A DNA stretch of 64,000 bases, from NCBI RefSeq assembly GCF_001651865.1, contig NZ_LPUX01000062.1, positions 124,001-188,000 of the forward strand, given 5' to 3'. The translations under genes were made by a program, and so were the position numbers. Shown here in pieces: positions 16,093-25,163 of the stretch (its first letter is position 1; each line of letters begins with the position of its first letter). The notes below the pieces were generated by a model. It saw only the letters and a program-made list of their open reading frames with translations, had not been told where the DNA came from and ran no database searches. The stretch comes from Sinorhizobium glycinis. GTDB lineage: Bacteria > Pseudomonadota > Alphaproteobacteria > Rhizobiales > Rhizobiaceae.

Positions 16093-18810
16093 TCAGGCGG
16101 CGCGCCATTTCCGCTCGAAGACGAAGGCGGCGAGATCATTGGCGCTCATCGGCCGGGCGAATGCATAGCCCTGCAACCCATGGCAGCCGAGCTGCTTGAG
16201 AATGGCGGCGTGCTCGCGCGTCTCCACGCCCTCGGCGATCACTTCGATGCCGAGCGAGGTGCCGATGTCGATGATCGATTCGACGAGCCGGCGTTGCTGG
16301 GAGGACTGGAGAATCGGCAGCACCAGTTGCCGGTCGATCTTCAGGCGCCGCGGCGTCAGCTTCAAGAGGCTGAGGATGGAGGCGTAGCCGGTGCCGAAGT
16401 CGTCGATCTCGATGTCGATGCCGAGTTCCTTGATGCGTCTGATGTTCGACAGCAGCGTCGTATCGTTTTCGTCGAAGGAGATCGATTCGAGCAGTTCGAA
16501 GGAAAGCCGCCCTTCGGGTATCCGCATCTGCTCGAGGCGTTCGATCAGCCCCTCGTCGCGCAGGCGCGAATAGGAGAGATTGACCGACACCTTGGGTATG
16601 CGGATGCCGTTTGCCTCCCAGCGGCAGATCTGGAAGAGCGCCTGTTCCAGGATCGCCTGGTCGATGGCTGCGACGACGTTGATGTCCTCGGCTGTCTTCA
16701 GGAAGGCATGCGGTCCGATGAGCCCTTTGGTGGGATGATCCCATCGCGCCAGGGCTTCGACGCCGATGACGTCCAGCGTCGCCGGACAAAATTGCGGCTG
16801 GAAATGGGCGACGAACTCGTTCTGCTCGAGACCGCGCAGAATCTCGTCGGCCGTCTGCTTCGTCTGGAACACGGCCGTCTTGAGCGCGCCGGTAAAGGTT
16901 TCGTGCCTGTTGCGGCCGCGCCTTTTCGCCTCGTAAAGGGCGATATCCGCGTTGACGAGGATCTGGGCGAGCTCGTCGGCTGGCGCGGCCTGGGCGGCAA
17001 TGCCGATGCTGACGCCGATGCGGCATTCCTGGTCCTTGTAGCGGACCGGCGTGCTCATCGCCTCGATGATGCTCGAGGCCAGCGCCGCATCGTCCTCGGC
17101 GTTGCCGCCGGCCCGGATGATGACGAACTCGTCGCCGCCGATCCGCGCGACGAAGTCGCTCTCGCCCGCGCTTGAGCGCAGCAGTCCGGCGGCGTGTCTG
17201 AGTATCTCGTCGCCCGCCGCATGGCCCATCGTGTCGTTGATCTGCTTGAAGCGGTCCAGGTCGATATGAAAGATGCTGACCCTGTCCTCGGAGGCGAATT
17301 GCCGGGCACGGTCGCCAAGCATCTGGTCGAGGAAGCGGCGGTTCGGCAGACCTGTCAGCGGGTCGTGCAGCGCGTTGAATTCCATCCGGTGACGCGCCGC
17401 CTCCAGCTCGGCGCTGTGTGCCTCGGCGAGACGCTTGGCCTCCGAAAGTCGTGCCCGCGTTTCGACGTCGGCCGTCACGTCCCAGTTGACGCCAATGATC
17501 TTCCGGCTGCCGCCGGCGCCGATGTGGACGGAGCCGCTGGCGCGGATGTAGCGGATATCGCCGCCGGGCAAACGAATGCGGAACTCGGAATTATAGGCGC
17601 CGCCGCTTGCGACCGTATCGGCATATTCCGCCTTGGCTCGGGGGAGATCGTCGGGATGCAGCGCCTCCTTCCAGTCGTCGAAGGTTTCACGGACGGAGGG
17701 GCCGACGCCGTAAAGCTCCTTCATGCGGTTGTCCCACAGCAGCTTGCCGGTGTCGATATCGAGTTCCCAGATGCCGATCTTGGACGTGTCGAGCGCAATC
17801 TTCAGGCGATGCGAAAGCTCGAGCAGCTGATCCTTGCTCTGCCGCAGGGCGCGGATGTTTTGCTGGCGTTCCGTCGTCAGGTACCCGGTGACGATCACCG
17901 GAACGACGATCATCAGGCCGCCGAGCAGGATCAGGAGGCGGACCTGCAAGGCATTGTCCGGCGTCGCCGCCCATCCACCTTTCGGTATCGCCGCCATCCG
18001 CCAGGAGCCGCCCGGTAGCGTCACGGCCACCTCCACGGGCGCCTTTTCGAAGATCGCCGGATCGCCAAAGAAAATCGCGCCATCGCGTCCCTGGCCGTCG
18101 CGGCCGGCGATGGCAATGTCGATCCGCGAGCTCGAGGAGACGAGGCCACTGTCGCGGTAGAGCTGGTCGATGTCGATGACCGCCGACACCAGGCCCCAGA
18201 AGCGCTTGCTGCCGCCGGCACTGGTCGTCACCGGAAAGCGGCCGATCAATCCGCGCCCGCCCTGGACGAGATCGACCGGGCCGGCAAGCACCATCTTTCC
18301 GCTCGCCACCACGCGCATGACGGATTCACGTTGCTTGTCGTTGTTGCGGTAATTTAGGCCGATAGCCTTCGCGTTGCCCGCCAGCGGGTAGACCATCGAG
18401 ACGACCAGGTTGGGCGCTGCGGCGAGGTTGCGGAGTTGCGAGCGCTCGCTGAAGATGCTCTGCGCAAGTTCGCTGAAGCGCTGCTGATGCATGTCTGGCT
18501 CGGTCGCGATCGTGCCGATCAGCCCGCGGACGAGTTGGATATTGCCGTTGACGCTGCTCTCCAGGCGGGAGCGTATCGGATTGAGTTCGTCCGTCACCTC
18601 GGAGCGCAGGCGCGCTTCGAAAACAACCCGGTTCTGATTGTCGGCGAGAATCCCGGCTATCAGAACAACGAGGGTCGCGATGAGCGCCGGGACGTAATTG
18701 AGCGTCAGAATCCGCGAGAGCCGGTATTTCCCAAAATATTGACCGTGTAGTTTTGGCACGAGACGACCCTGCGGATGCGGACGGCGAGACAGACGGCCCG
18801 AATATTCCAA
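16093..18810 (-). CDS. Membrane diguanylate cyclase/phosphodiesterase (CHASE-PAS-GGDEF-EAL)
   Basis: Cyclic-di-GMP turnover protein, about 905 aa. Order of domains: a first membrane span ([18 protein letters not shown], about residue 45); a periplasmic CHASE-like sensor of about 230 residues; a second span ([20 protein letters not shown], near 290); a PAS domain ([20 protein letters not shown], about 345); a GGDEF domain with intact RIGGDEFVI at about 555; and an EAL domain with intact [11 protein letters not shown] at about 682. Both active-site motifs are conserved, so both activities are possible. The start is uncertain: TTG at 18810 has AAGGAG very close, and GTG at 18759 is the alternative. 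It lies 63 bases after the ligase gene on the same strand. Confidence 0.93.
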   Translation of the reverse strand: MEYSGRLSRRPHPQGRLVPKLHGQYFGKYRLSRILTLNYVPALIATLVVLIAGILADNQNRVVFEARLRSEVTDELNPIRSRLESSVNGNIQLVRGLIGTIATEPDMHQQRFSELAQSIFSERSQLRNLAAAPNLVVSMVYPLAGNAKAIGLNYRNNDKQRESVMRVVASGKMVLAGPVDLVQGGRGLIGRFPVTTSAGGSKRFWGLVSAVIDIDQLYRDSGLVSSSSRIDIAIAGRDGQGRDGAIFFGDPAIFEKAPVEVAVTLPGGSWRMAAIPKGGWAATPDNALQVRLLILLGGLMIVVPVIVTGYLTTERQQNIRALRQSKDQLLELSHRLKIALDTSKIGIWELDIDTGKLLWDNRMKELYGVGPSVRETFDDWKEALHPDDLPRAKAEYADTVASGGAYNSEFRIRLPGGDIRYIRASGSVHIGAGGSRKIIGVNWDVTADVETRARLSEAKRLAEAHSAELEAARHRMEFNALHDPLTGLPNRRFLDQMLGDRARQFASEDRVSIFHIDLDRFKQINDTMGHAAGDEILRHAAGLLRSSAGESDFVARIGGDEFVIIRAGGNAEDDAALASSIIEAMSTPVRYKDQECRIGVSIGIAAQAAPADELAQILVNADIALYEAKRRGRNRHETFTGALKTAVFQTKQTADEILRGLEQNEFVAHFQPQFCPATLDVIGVEALARWDHPTKGLIGPHAFLKTAEDINVVAAIDQAILEQALFQICRWEANGIRIPKVSVNLSYSRLRDEGLIERLEQMRIPEGRLSFELLESISFDENDTTLLSNIRRIKELGIDIEIDDFGTGYASILSLLKLTPRRLKIDRQLVLPILQSSQQRRLVESIIDIGTSLGIEVIAEGVETREHAAILKQLGCHGLQGYAFARPMSANDLAAFVFERKWRAA

Positions 18811-18873
18811 ACTCTCCTTAACAATTCTTCATTCGGAACCGCTGAAATAGGCGAGGGCGGGAAACCGTGGGAA

Positions 18874-20487
18874 CTAACCCTTCATCCCGATCATCGCCTG
18901 CAGGGTCTCCAGCCTGTCGGCCTCCCGCGGCAGCTTGTCCTGCCTCAGCCGGGCGATGCGCGGGAAGCGCATGGCGACGCCCGACTTGTGGCGGGTCGAA
19001 CGATTCAGGCCTTCGAACGCCACCTCGACGACAAAACCGGCGTCCGGTTCGGCCCGCACGGCGCGCACCGGGCCGAAGCGCTCCACCGTGTTGTCGCGCA
19101 CAAACCGGTCGAGTATCTCCAGCTCGGCATCAGTGAAGCCGAAATAGGCCTTGCCGACGGGAACAAGCGTCGTGCCGCCTTCTGCCTCGGTCCAGACGCC
19201 GAAAGTGAAGTCTGAATAGTAGCTCGAGCGCTTGCCGTGGCCGCGCTGGGCATACATCAGCACCGCGTCGATGTTGAACGGCGCGCGCTTCCACTTGAAC
19301 CATGGGCCCTTCATCCGCCCGGCCAGATAGGGCGAGTCGAGCCGCTTCAGCATGATGCCCTCGATGACCGGATCCGGTGGATCCGAGCGCAGGCGGTCCA
19401 GTTCCTCCCAGGTCGAGAAAGGAACGAGCGGCGAGAGGTCGAAATGATGCGGTGAAGCGGCGTCGATGAGGGCGGCCAGGGCTTCACGGCGGGCGTGGAA
19501 AGGTTCGGGCCGCATGTCACGCTCGCCCGTAAAGAGGATGTCGTAACCGCGAATGAAGGCCGGATAGTCGTCCAGCAGCTTGCGGTTGACGGTCTTTCGA
19601 TTGAGACGCTGCTGCAGGTCGCCGAATGTGGCGGTCGAGCGATTGGTGCGCGTCGTTCCGCCGACCAGCAACTCGCCGTCGATCACGCCGGCGATGCCGG
19701 CTGCCTCGACGATTTCCGGAAAGGCCCCCGAGATCTCGTCGCCACTGCGGGAGTAGAGCCGCCGCACACCGCCGATGTTGGCGAGTTGGACGCGGATGCC
19801 GTCCCACTTCCATTCGGCGGCGAAGTCGGCCGGATCCAGTCCTTCAAGATCACCCTCGCCGATCGGGGTCGCCAGCATCACCGAATGGAAGACGGCCGGC
19901 GTAGTGAGGACAGGCATCTCCGCTTCGCCGGAAAGCCAGAGAAAAAGCGGCAGATAGGGCGGCGAAAGCCCGTGCCACAGCGTTTCGATCTCGCCGATGT
20001 CCTTGCCGCCCAGATCGGCGAGCGCCTGCTTGGCGAGCCGCGCCGAGACACCGATCCGCAACCCCCCGGTCACCAGCTTCAGAAAGGCGAAACGGCCGGC
20101 GGTGTCGAGCCGGTCGAGCATGTCGCGGACGAGCGACCGGACCTCCGAACGCCCCGCCCTCTGAAGCCGCTCGACGACCTCTCCGAGTGGAACGTCCACG
20201 GGAACGGTGCCCTCCGGTGGCTCCCAGGCCAGCGAAACCGTCTCGGCGAGATCGCCAACGTAATCATAGGAGTAATGGAAGAGCACCTCGTCCATGCGCT
20301 CGAGCAGCAGGTCGCGGATCAATGCCGGCTTCACCGTATTGAGCGAGAGCGTCCCGGCAATCGCCGCGAGCGCATAGCCGCGGCTCGGGTCGGGGCTGCT
20401 GCGGAAGTAGTCGGTAAGCAGCCTGATCTTGGCGTTGCGCTGGGGCGTCAGGACGAGGCGGCCGAGCAGTTCGGCAAAGGCTTTCAT
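18874..20487 (-). CDS. ATP-dependent DNA ligase (ligase-associated repair cassette)
   Basis: ATP-dependent DNA ligase of 537 aa. The nucleotidyl-transfer motif I is EWKWDGIRVQL with the adenylated lysine near residue 228. Motif III-like YDILFTGERDM, motif IV EGIMLKRLDSPY and motif V WFKWKRAPFNID follow. An N-terminal DNA-binding domain precedes them. This is the bacterial type that travels with a metallo-beta-lactamase-fold exonuclease, not the NHEJ LigD type (no primase or phosphoesterase module). It begins 3 bases after the exonuclease gene, so the two are an operon. Confidence 0.93.
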   Translation of the reverse strand: MKAFAELLGRLVLTPQRNAKIRLLTDYFRSSPDPSRGYALAAIAGTLSLNTVKPALIRDLLLERMDEVLFHYSYDYVGDLAETVSLAWEPPEGTVPVDVPLGEVVERLQRAGRSEVRSLVRDMLDRLDTAGRFAFLKLVTGGLRIGVSARLAKQALADLGGKDIGEIETLWHGLSPPYLPLFLWLSGEAEMPVLTTPAVFHSVMLATPIGEGDLEGLDPADFAAEWKWDGIRVQLANIGGVRRLYSRSGDEISGAFPEIVEAAGIAGVIDGELLVGGTTRTNRSTATFGDLQQRLNRKTVNRKLLDDYPAFIRGYDILFTGERDMRPEPFHARREALAALIDAASPHHFDLSPLVPFSTWEELDRLRSDPPDPVIEGIMLKRLDSPYLAGRMKGPWFKWKRAPFNIDAVLMYAQRGHGKRSSYYSDFTFGVWTEAEGGTTLVPVGKAYFGFTDAELEILDRFVRDNTVERFGPVRAVRAEPDAGFVVEVAFEGLNRSTRHKSGVAMRFPRIARLRQDKLPREADRLETLQAMIGMKG

Positions 20488-20490
20488 CCG

Positions 20491-21507
20491 TCACTCTCCC
20501 TCGTCGTCGTAACCGACGAGATGCAGCGGACGGGCCGGGATGCCCTCCAACTCGCACCAGCGCACCAGCGCCTCCTCGCGGCCATGCGTCACCCAGACCT
20601 CCGCCGGCGCGATCTCGCGTATGGTGCCGGTCAGTTCGGCCCAGTCGCAATGGTCGGAGATGACGAGCGGCAGTTCGACGCCGCGCTGCTTGGCGCGCTG
20701 GCGAATGAGCATCCATCCGGAGGCGAAGACGGCAACCGGTTCGGCGAAGCGCCGCGCCCAGCGGTCGGCAAAGGCCGAAGGCGGGCCGATCACGATGCCG
20801 CCGGCGAAATCCGGCCTCTTCTCGCCGGCAAGGGTAGCCGATTGGATATCGCCGAGGTCGATGCCCTCGGCCTGATAGTACTCACAGAGCTTGGCGAGCG
20901 CGCCGTGGATATGGATCGGCTCGTCATAGCCATGCTGGCGCAGCAGCGCGATGACCCGCTGCGCCTTGCCGAGCGCGTAGGCGCCGACGACATGGGCGCG
21001 TTCGGGAAATTGCTTCAGCGATGCGAGAAGCCGGGCTGTCTCCAACCGGTCGTCCGGATGATGGAACACCGGCAGGCCGAACGTCGCCTCGGTAATGAAG
21101 ACATCGCAGGGGACCGGCTCGAACGGGCGGCAGGTCGGGTCGGAGCGCCGCTTGTAGTCACCGGAGACGACGATCCGCTTCCCGCCGGCCTCGACCGAGA
21201 TCTGGGCGGAGCCGAGGACATGGCCGGCCGGATGGAATGAGACGCGCACGCCGTTGATCGCCATCGTTTCGCCGAGGCTGGCCACCTGGCTTTCACCACA
21301 AAATCCCTCGCCGTAGCGGATGCGCATGATGTCCAGCGTTTCGCGTGTCGCGAGAACGCGGCCATGTCCGGCGCGGGCATGATCGGCATGGCCATGCGTG
21401 ATGAGCGCCCTTTCGACCGGCTGGACCGGGTCGATGTAGAAGTCTCCCTTCGCGCAATAGAGCCCTCTCGGGGCAGGATAGAGCAAGCTGTCCGGCTTCA
21501 TGCGCAT
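20491..21507 (-). CDS. Ligase-associated DNA exonuclease, metallo-beta-lactamase fold
   Basis: Predicted DNA nuclease of the SNM1/beta-CASP-like group, 338 aa (336 if the second Met is used). The metal-binding motif THGHADHARAGH is at about residues 37-48, and a second set appears in SFHPAGHVLGSAQI and VSGDYKRRSDPTC. ALGKAQRVIALLRQHGYDEP lies in the middle. Its last codons (DDEGE) overlap the ribosome site of the ligase gene. The family normally works with the ATP-dependent ligase, an Lhr-type helicase and the PdeM phosphoesterase; the last two are not in this window. Confidence 0.93.
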   Translation of the reverse strand: MRMKPDSLLYPAPRGLYCAKGDFYIDPVQPVERALITHGHADHARAGHGRVLATRETLDIMRIRYGEGFCGESQVASLGETMAINGVRVSFHPAGHVLGSAQISVEAGGKRIVVSGDYKRRSDPTCRPFEPVPCDVFITEATFGLPVFHHPDDRLETARLLASLKQFPERAHVVGAYALGKAQRVIALLRQHGYDEPIHIHGALAKLCEYYQAEGIDLGDIQSATLAGEKRPDFAGGIVIGPPSAFADRWARRFAEPVAVFASGWMLIRQRAKQRGVELPLVISDHCDWAELTGTIREIAPAEVWVTHGREEALVRWCELEGIPARPLHLVGYDDEGE

Positions 21508-21565
21508 AAAGATAGCCGGCGAACGCGCCTCTGCCAGCTATCCGGGCAGGTTTTTCGTCAGCTGA

Positions 21566-21735
21566 AAAAGACCCCTCCCCAACCCCTCCCCACAAGGGGG
21601 AGGGACTTACTTGGCCGCGCTCGCTTCCCCATCTCATCGTTGTCGTCAGACGCAAAGGCTGAATATGGCAGGCGGTTGCGGCGGGCTCCTAGCCCCTCCC
21701 ACCTGTGGGGAGGGGTTGGGGAGGGGTTCTTTTCT
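21566..21735. repeat. Composite inverted repeat with ~28-bp arms
   Basis: The left end (AAAAGACCCCTCCCC... from 21566) and the reverse complement of the right end (ending about 21735) are the same over about 28 bases apart from one inserted A. The arms contain CCCCTCCCCAACCCCTCCCC, and each also has an internal hairpin (CCCTCCC around a short loop). The right arm supplies the last residues and stop codon of the nucleoside hydrolase gene. Confidence 0.85.
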
Positions 21736-22693
21736 CGATTCGATCGCCGTTCGCCAGCGTCTCGCCGATTAGCTTCAATACCGCATCGGCATCGATGCCG
21801 ATGCAGGCCTGCTGGCTCGGCGCCCCGTCCCAGGCATTCGGCGGGAAAAGCCGGCCGTCCGGCTTCTGGATCGTCTGGCCGTCGGCGATGCCGCCGCTGA
21901 GCACGCGGATCGCGCCGCTGCGGGTCCGGAACAATTCCGGTGCGACGACATAGGCGCAGGCGCAGCTGTCGTGGATGACCATGCCGTCGTCGACGTGCTG
22001 CTCGTAGAAGACGATGTAGAACTGCGAAATGTCGGCGAGGAGCCGCGCCGCCTTGCCGCCGCGTTCGGCAATGTCGGCGAGCATGGCGCGCGTCATCACC
22101 GTTTGCGAGGTCACGTCGAGGCCGATCACCGTCACCGGCCATGGGGCAGTCATCACCGCGTCGGCGGCCTCAGGGTCGCCATGGATATTGGCCTCGGCGG
22201 CCGGCGTGATGTTGCCGGGCACGTCGAAGGCGCCGCCCATGATCACCACGGCCTTCACAAGGCCGGCGATCTCCGGGTCTTCTTGCAATGCGCGCGCCAG
22301 ATTGGTCATGCGGCCGACGGCGACGAGCGTCACCTCGCCAGGATTGGCGCGCACCGTGTCGATGATGAAGCGATGGGCAGGTCGGTGGTCGAGCGGCAGG
22401 TCGATCTCGTCCGGCACATCGATATTGCCGAGCCCGTCATGGCCGTGGATCCCGGTCGGCCAGTCGATGTGCGGCCGGTCGGGATTGAACATCTCGCCGA
22501 GGCCCTTGGCGACCGGTGCGGGAATACCCCAGGCCTGCTTGAGAAAGAGCGCGTTGCGCGTCGTCGTCTCGATGGAAGCGTTGCCGAACACCGAGGTGAT
22601 GCCGATAAGGTCGATCTCCGGATGGCGGTGCAGGAAGAGAAGTGCCATGGCGTCGTCGACGCCAGGATCCGTATCGAAAATAACCTTATGCAT
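21689..22693 (-). CDS. Inosine/uridine-preferring nucleoside hydrolase
   Basis: Hydrolyses ribonucleosides to base and ribose for salvage. 334 aa from the ATG at 22693. The family's calcium-binding motif DTDPGVDDAMALLF is at the very N-terminus. VAVGRMTNLARAL, VIMGGAFDVPGNITPAAEAN and the C-terminal HDSCACAYVVAPELF complete the fold; all key aspartates are visible. The last residues (RTPPQPLPTGGRG) are encoded by the neighbouring inverted repeat and are not part of the family, so the original stop has been replaced or displaced by repeat insertion. Substrate preference cannot be read from the sequence. Confidence 0.93.
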   Translation of the reverse strand: MHKVIFDTDPGVDDAMALLFLHRHPEIDLIGITSVFGNASIETTTRNALFLKQAWGIPAPVAKGLGEMFNPDRPHIDWPTGIHGHDGLGNIDVPDEIDLPLDHRPAHRFIIDTVRANPGEVTLVAVGRMTNLARALQEDPEIAGLVKAVVIMGGAFDVPGNITPAAEANIHGDPEAADAVMTAPWPVTVIGLDVTSQTVMTRAMLADIAERGGKAARLLADISQFYIVFYEQHVDDGMVIHDSCACAYVVAPELFRTRSGAIRVLSGGIADGQTIQKPDGRLFPPNAWDGAPSQQACIGIDADAVLKLIGETLANGDRIEKRTPPQPLPTGGRG

Positions 22694-22794
22694 GTCGTCT
22701 TCCTTCTCCGGGATCTCGGCCCCATGCCTTGTCGTGTGCGTGGGCGGCAATGGACAAGGCCGGAGCGAAAGTCAATCAGTGGGTATCGTTCGTG

Positions 22795-24030
22795 CTACTG
22801 GAAACGGCCGATGCCGAAGGGTTCGAGGTCGGGACTGGGCCGCTTCGAGAGGAGAGCGGCGACCTTTGCGCCGGTGATCGCCGAAAGGGTCAGGCCGAGA
22901 TGGCCGTGGCCAAACGCCATTGCAATACGCGGATCCGACGGATGCAGGCTGATGACCGGAACCGAATCCGGTGTCGAAGGGCGCCTGCCCATCCATTCCT
23001 TGCCGCCGGTTTCCGGCAGGGCCGGAACATAGCGCCGCATCTTCCGACGCATCGCGGCGGCTCGCGCATAGTTTGGCGGCGCCTCCGGCCGCGCCAGTTC
23101 CACGGCACCGCCGATGCGCAGCGCGTTGGCGAGCGGCGTCGCCACGAAGCCGTGCTCGGCGAAGAAGATCGGCATTTCCAGCTTCACCGCGGGGTCGGCG
23201 AAGGTGGTGTTGTAACCGCGCTCCGTTTCCAAGAGAACCTTCAGTCCAAGCTGGCGGACCAGTGTGCGCGACCATACGCCGGCTGCGATCAGCACCTTGT
23301 CGAAGACGTGCCGTTCGCCGCTGTCGGCGACCACGGTGATCCCCTCGGCGCCCGGCTGCACGGCCTCGACGCCGGTTTCGACGAGCGTGCCGCATTGCCG
23401 GACGTGGATCTGCAGCTCGCGCAGCAGTTTGAGCGGATCGACAAACGTCTGGTATCCGCTGCTGAAGACGCCGCCGGCGAAGACGCCCTCGAGTGCGGGA
23501 ACGCGGTCGCGGGCAGCGCGGGTGTCAAGCCGCTCGACGGAGAAGCCGAGAAGCCGGGCGGTTGCCTGCTCGTGCCGGAACGCGGCGTCGAGGGCGGCCT
23601 CGTTGTCGAAGATCGTAAGCGCTCCGGTCGGCCTCATATGGCCCGAAACGCCGCAGAGCCTCGCCATTGCCTCATGCGCGGCGAGAGCGTCGCGCATCAG
23701 GCCGAGCAGGGCCTGGCGGGAGCGCCCCACTTGGGCGGGTCGCGCCGCATGAAGGAAACGGAAGAGCCATGGGGTCAGCGCCGGCAGATCCTGCCAACGA
23801 AGCGTCAGCGGCCCGAGCGGATCGATAAGCCATTTCGGCGCCGCAAAGAGCATTTCGGGGCGGGCGACGGGGTCGATCTCCGGAACCGCGAGAATGCCGG
23901 CATTGCCGACCGAAGCAGGCAGGCCGTCGACGTCCTTCTCGAAAACGGTGACGGCGTGACCCTCGGCGACGAGATGGACGGCCGACGCGCAGCCGATGAT
24001 ACCCGCTCCAACTATTCCGATACGCGCCAT
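22795..24030 (-). CDS. FAD-dependent D-amino-acid dehydrogenase-like oxidoreductase (DadA family)
   Basis: Flavoprotein of the DAO/DadA family, 411 aa from the ATG at 24030 with GGGGGAG just upstream. The FAD-binding Rossmann motif is at the N-terminus (RIGIVGAGIIGCASAVHLV), followed by VTVFEKD. LIAAGVWSRTLVRQLGLKV and RPSTPDSVPVISLHPSDPRI with GHGHLGLTLSAITG are the later DadA landmarks. It probably oxidises a D-amino acid (or related secondary amine) and passes electrons to the respiratory chain. No racemase or transporter adjoins it, so the natural substrate is open. Confidence 0.9.
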   Translation of the reverse strand: MARIGIVGAGIIGCASAVHLVAEGHAVTVFEKDVDGLPASVGNAGILAVPEIDPVARPEMLFAAPKWLIDPLGPLTLRWQDLPALTPWLFRFLHAARPAQVGRSRQALLGLMRDALAAHEAMARLCGVSGHMRPTGALTIFDNEAALDAAFRHEQATARLLGFSVERLDTRAARDRVPALEGVFAGGVFSSGYQTFVDPLKLLRELQIHVRQCGTLVETGVEAVQPGAEGITVVADSGERHVFDKVLIAAGVWSRTLVRQLGLKVLLETERGYNTTFADPAVKLEMPIFFAEHGFVATPLANALRIGGAVELARPEAPPNYARAAAMRRKMRRYVPALPETGGKEWMGRRPSTPDSVPVISLHPSDPRIAMAFGHGHLGLTLSAITGAKVAALLSKRPSPDLEPFGIGRFQ

Positions 24031-24195
24031 GCTCCCCCGGTCCCTCAATCGAGAAATGACGCTTCGTTTTTATTGATGACGGGCAGGAGAGCAAGGGTGT
24101 TGCGTCCGTCCGCTTAAACTTTCCGAAAGGGTGTTTCGCCTATCTTCAATGCCGTTCTGGCTTTTCTTGTATTTGCGTCCGCAGCGGAGCCGCCT

Positions 24196-24843
24196 GTGAA
24201 GGCTATCTTGAGTAAATTGCGCCCTTCGAAGCGGCTCGTGGTCATCCTTGCCGCGGCCTTTGCCGTTTCGGCCGCATCCGGCGGCGCCGCGGTTTATGTG
24301 GGGCGCGACAGGCTCGTGGCGCGGCTCTCGGAGCCATCCGCCTCCGGCCTCGAATGCACGACGCTCAGGACGCTCAAGCTCGACCACCGTGGGCAGCGCT
24401 GGATCCGCATGCATGTGAAGACGGACAGGGCCGGCGGGCCGGACCGGGTCCGTACCGCGCTGCGAGTCGTCGGCGCACTTGCCGGCAAGGAGCCGGCGGA
24501 CCTCTTTCAGGTCATCGTGCTCGACGAGGCAGGTCCCGAGGATCGCGCCGCGGTGCGCGGCGCCGCGATCGGTGCCGAAGTGCTTTTCGCGCCCGGCCCG
24601 CGGAGCGTCAAGGGCATGAACGAGCCGTTTCGTGCTTCCTACAATGACGGCACGGCCAATCCGGACGGCATGTTCCATGGCAAAGCGGTGAGCCTCGGGC
24701 TCGACGAGATCCGGGCCATCATGGCCAGGATGGACGATCACTCGCTCTGCGTCGATCCGGCTGCGGTGGAAGTGGAAGGAGCCGAGGCTCCGGAATCAAG
24801 CGAGCATCCGGCCGAGAGTGCTGAAGCAAACAGCGGACATTAG
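24196..24843 (+). CDS. Conserved hypothetical membrane-anchored protein
   Basis: 215 aa, function not recognised. A basic N-terminus (MKAILSKLRPSKRLV) leads into one hydrophobic segment (ILAAAFAVSAASGGAAVYVG), so the protein is anchored or exported. The rest is soluble and ends in a Glu/Ser/Ala-rich tail (about residues 190-215) of low complexity. Good codon use and the signal-like start favour this strand over the long opposing reading frame. It is divergent from the DadA-like gene and followed by a repeat. One transmembrane protein of unknown role is all that can be said. Confidence 0.7.
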   Translation: MKAILSKLRPSKRLVVILAAAFAVSAASGGAAVYVGRDRLVARLSEPSASGLECTTLRTLKLDHRGQRWIRMHVKTDRAGGPDRVRTALRVVGALAGKEPADLFQVIVLDEAGPEDRAAVRGAAIGAEVLFAPGPRSVKGMNEPFRASYNDGTANPDGMFHGKAVSLGLDEIRAIMARMDDHSLCVDPAAVEVEGAEAPESSEHPAESAEANSGH

Positions 24844-24884
24844 AGCGGCCGTTAGACGGGAGCATCCCAGGACTACTCAAAGCA

Positions 24885-25052
24885 GCCCCCCTCTGCCCTG
24901 CCGGGCATCTCCCCGAAAAGGGGGAGATCAGCAAGGTGTGGGCTCCCTGCTCCCTCTCCTCGACATGGTCAATCTCGATGCCGTAGCTTTGGTGCGCGGC
25001 GGTCCTCCTCAATCTCCCCCTTGGGGGAGATGCCCGGCAGGGCAGAGGGGGT
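24885..25052. repeat. Composite inverted repeat, second subtype
   Basis: This element occupies most of the 320-base gap between the hypothetical gene and lysS. The left arm (24885-24929) and right arm (25010-25052) are inverted copies of about 40 bases sharing CCCTCTGCCCTGCCGGGCAT, each also folding on itself through CTCCCC/GGGGAG. Sequence differs from the CCTTCTCCCCGC subtype elsewhere in the window, but position and architecture are alike. Confidence 0.8.
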
Positions 25053-25110
25053 ATCAACATCCGCATATCCTCGATCGTGTCAGCCCAGCTCCAGTATTTC
25101 CCTCCCGAGA

Positions 25111-25141
25111 AACAAAAAGCCCACCGCTGGCGCGATGGGCT
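25111..25141 (-). terminator. Rho-independent terminator of lysS
   Basis: On the minus strand: AGCCCA stem, 12-base loop, TGGGCT, then TTTTTGTTT. It lies 22 bases after the lysS stop, the right position for ending the gltX-lysS transcript. Confidence 0.8.
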
Positions 25142-25163
25142 AATCTACGGGCTTTCCTCCGGC

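Noticed and set aside
24070-24741. 223-codon minus-strand frame opposite the hypothetical gene
   Set aside because: The plus-strand product has a convincing membrane anchor and normal composition; the minus-strand one is Arg/Gly/His-rich and featureless.
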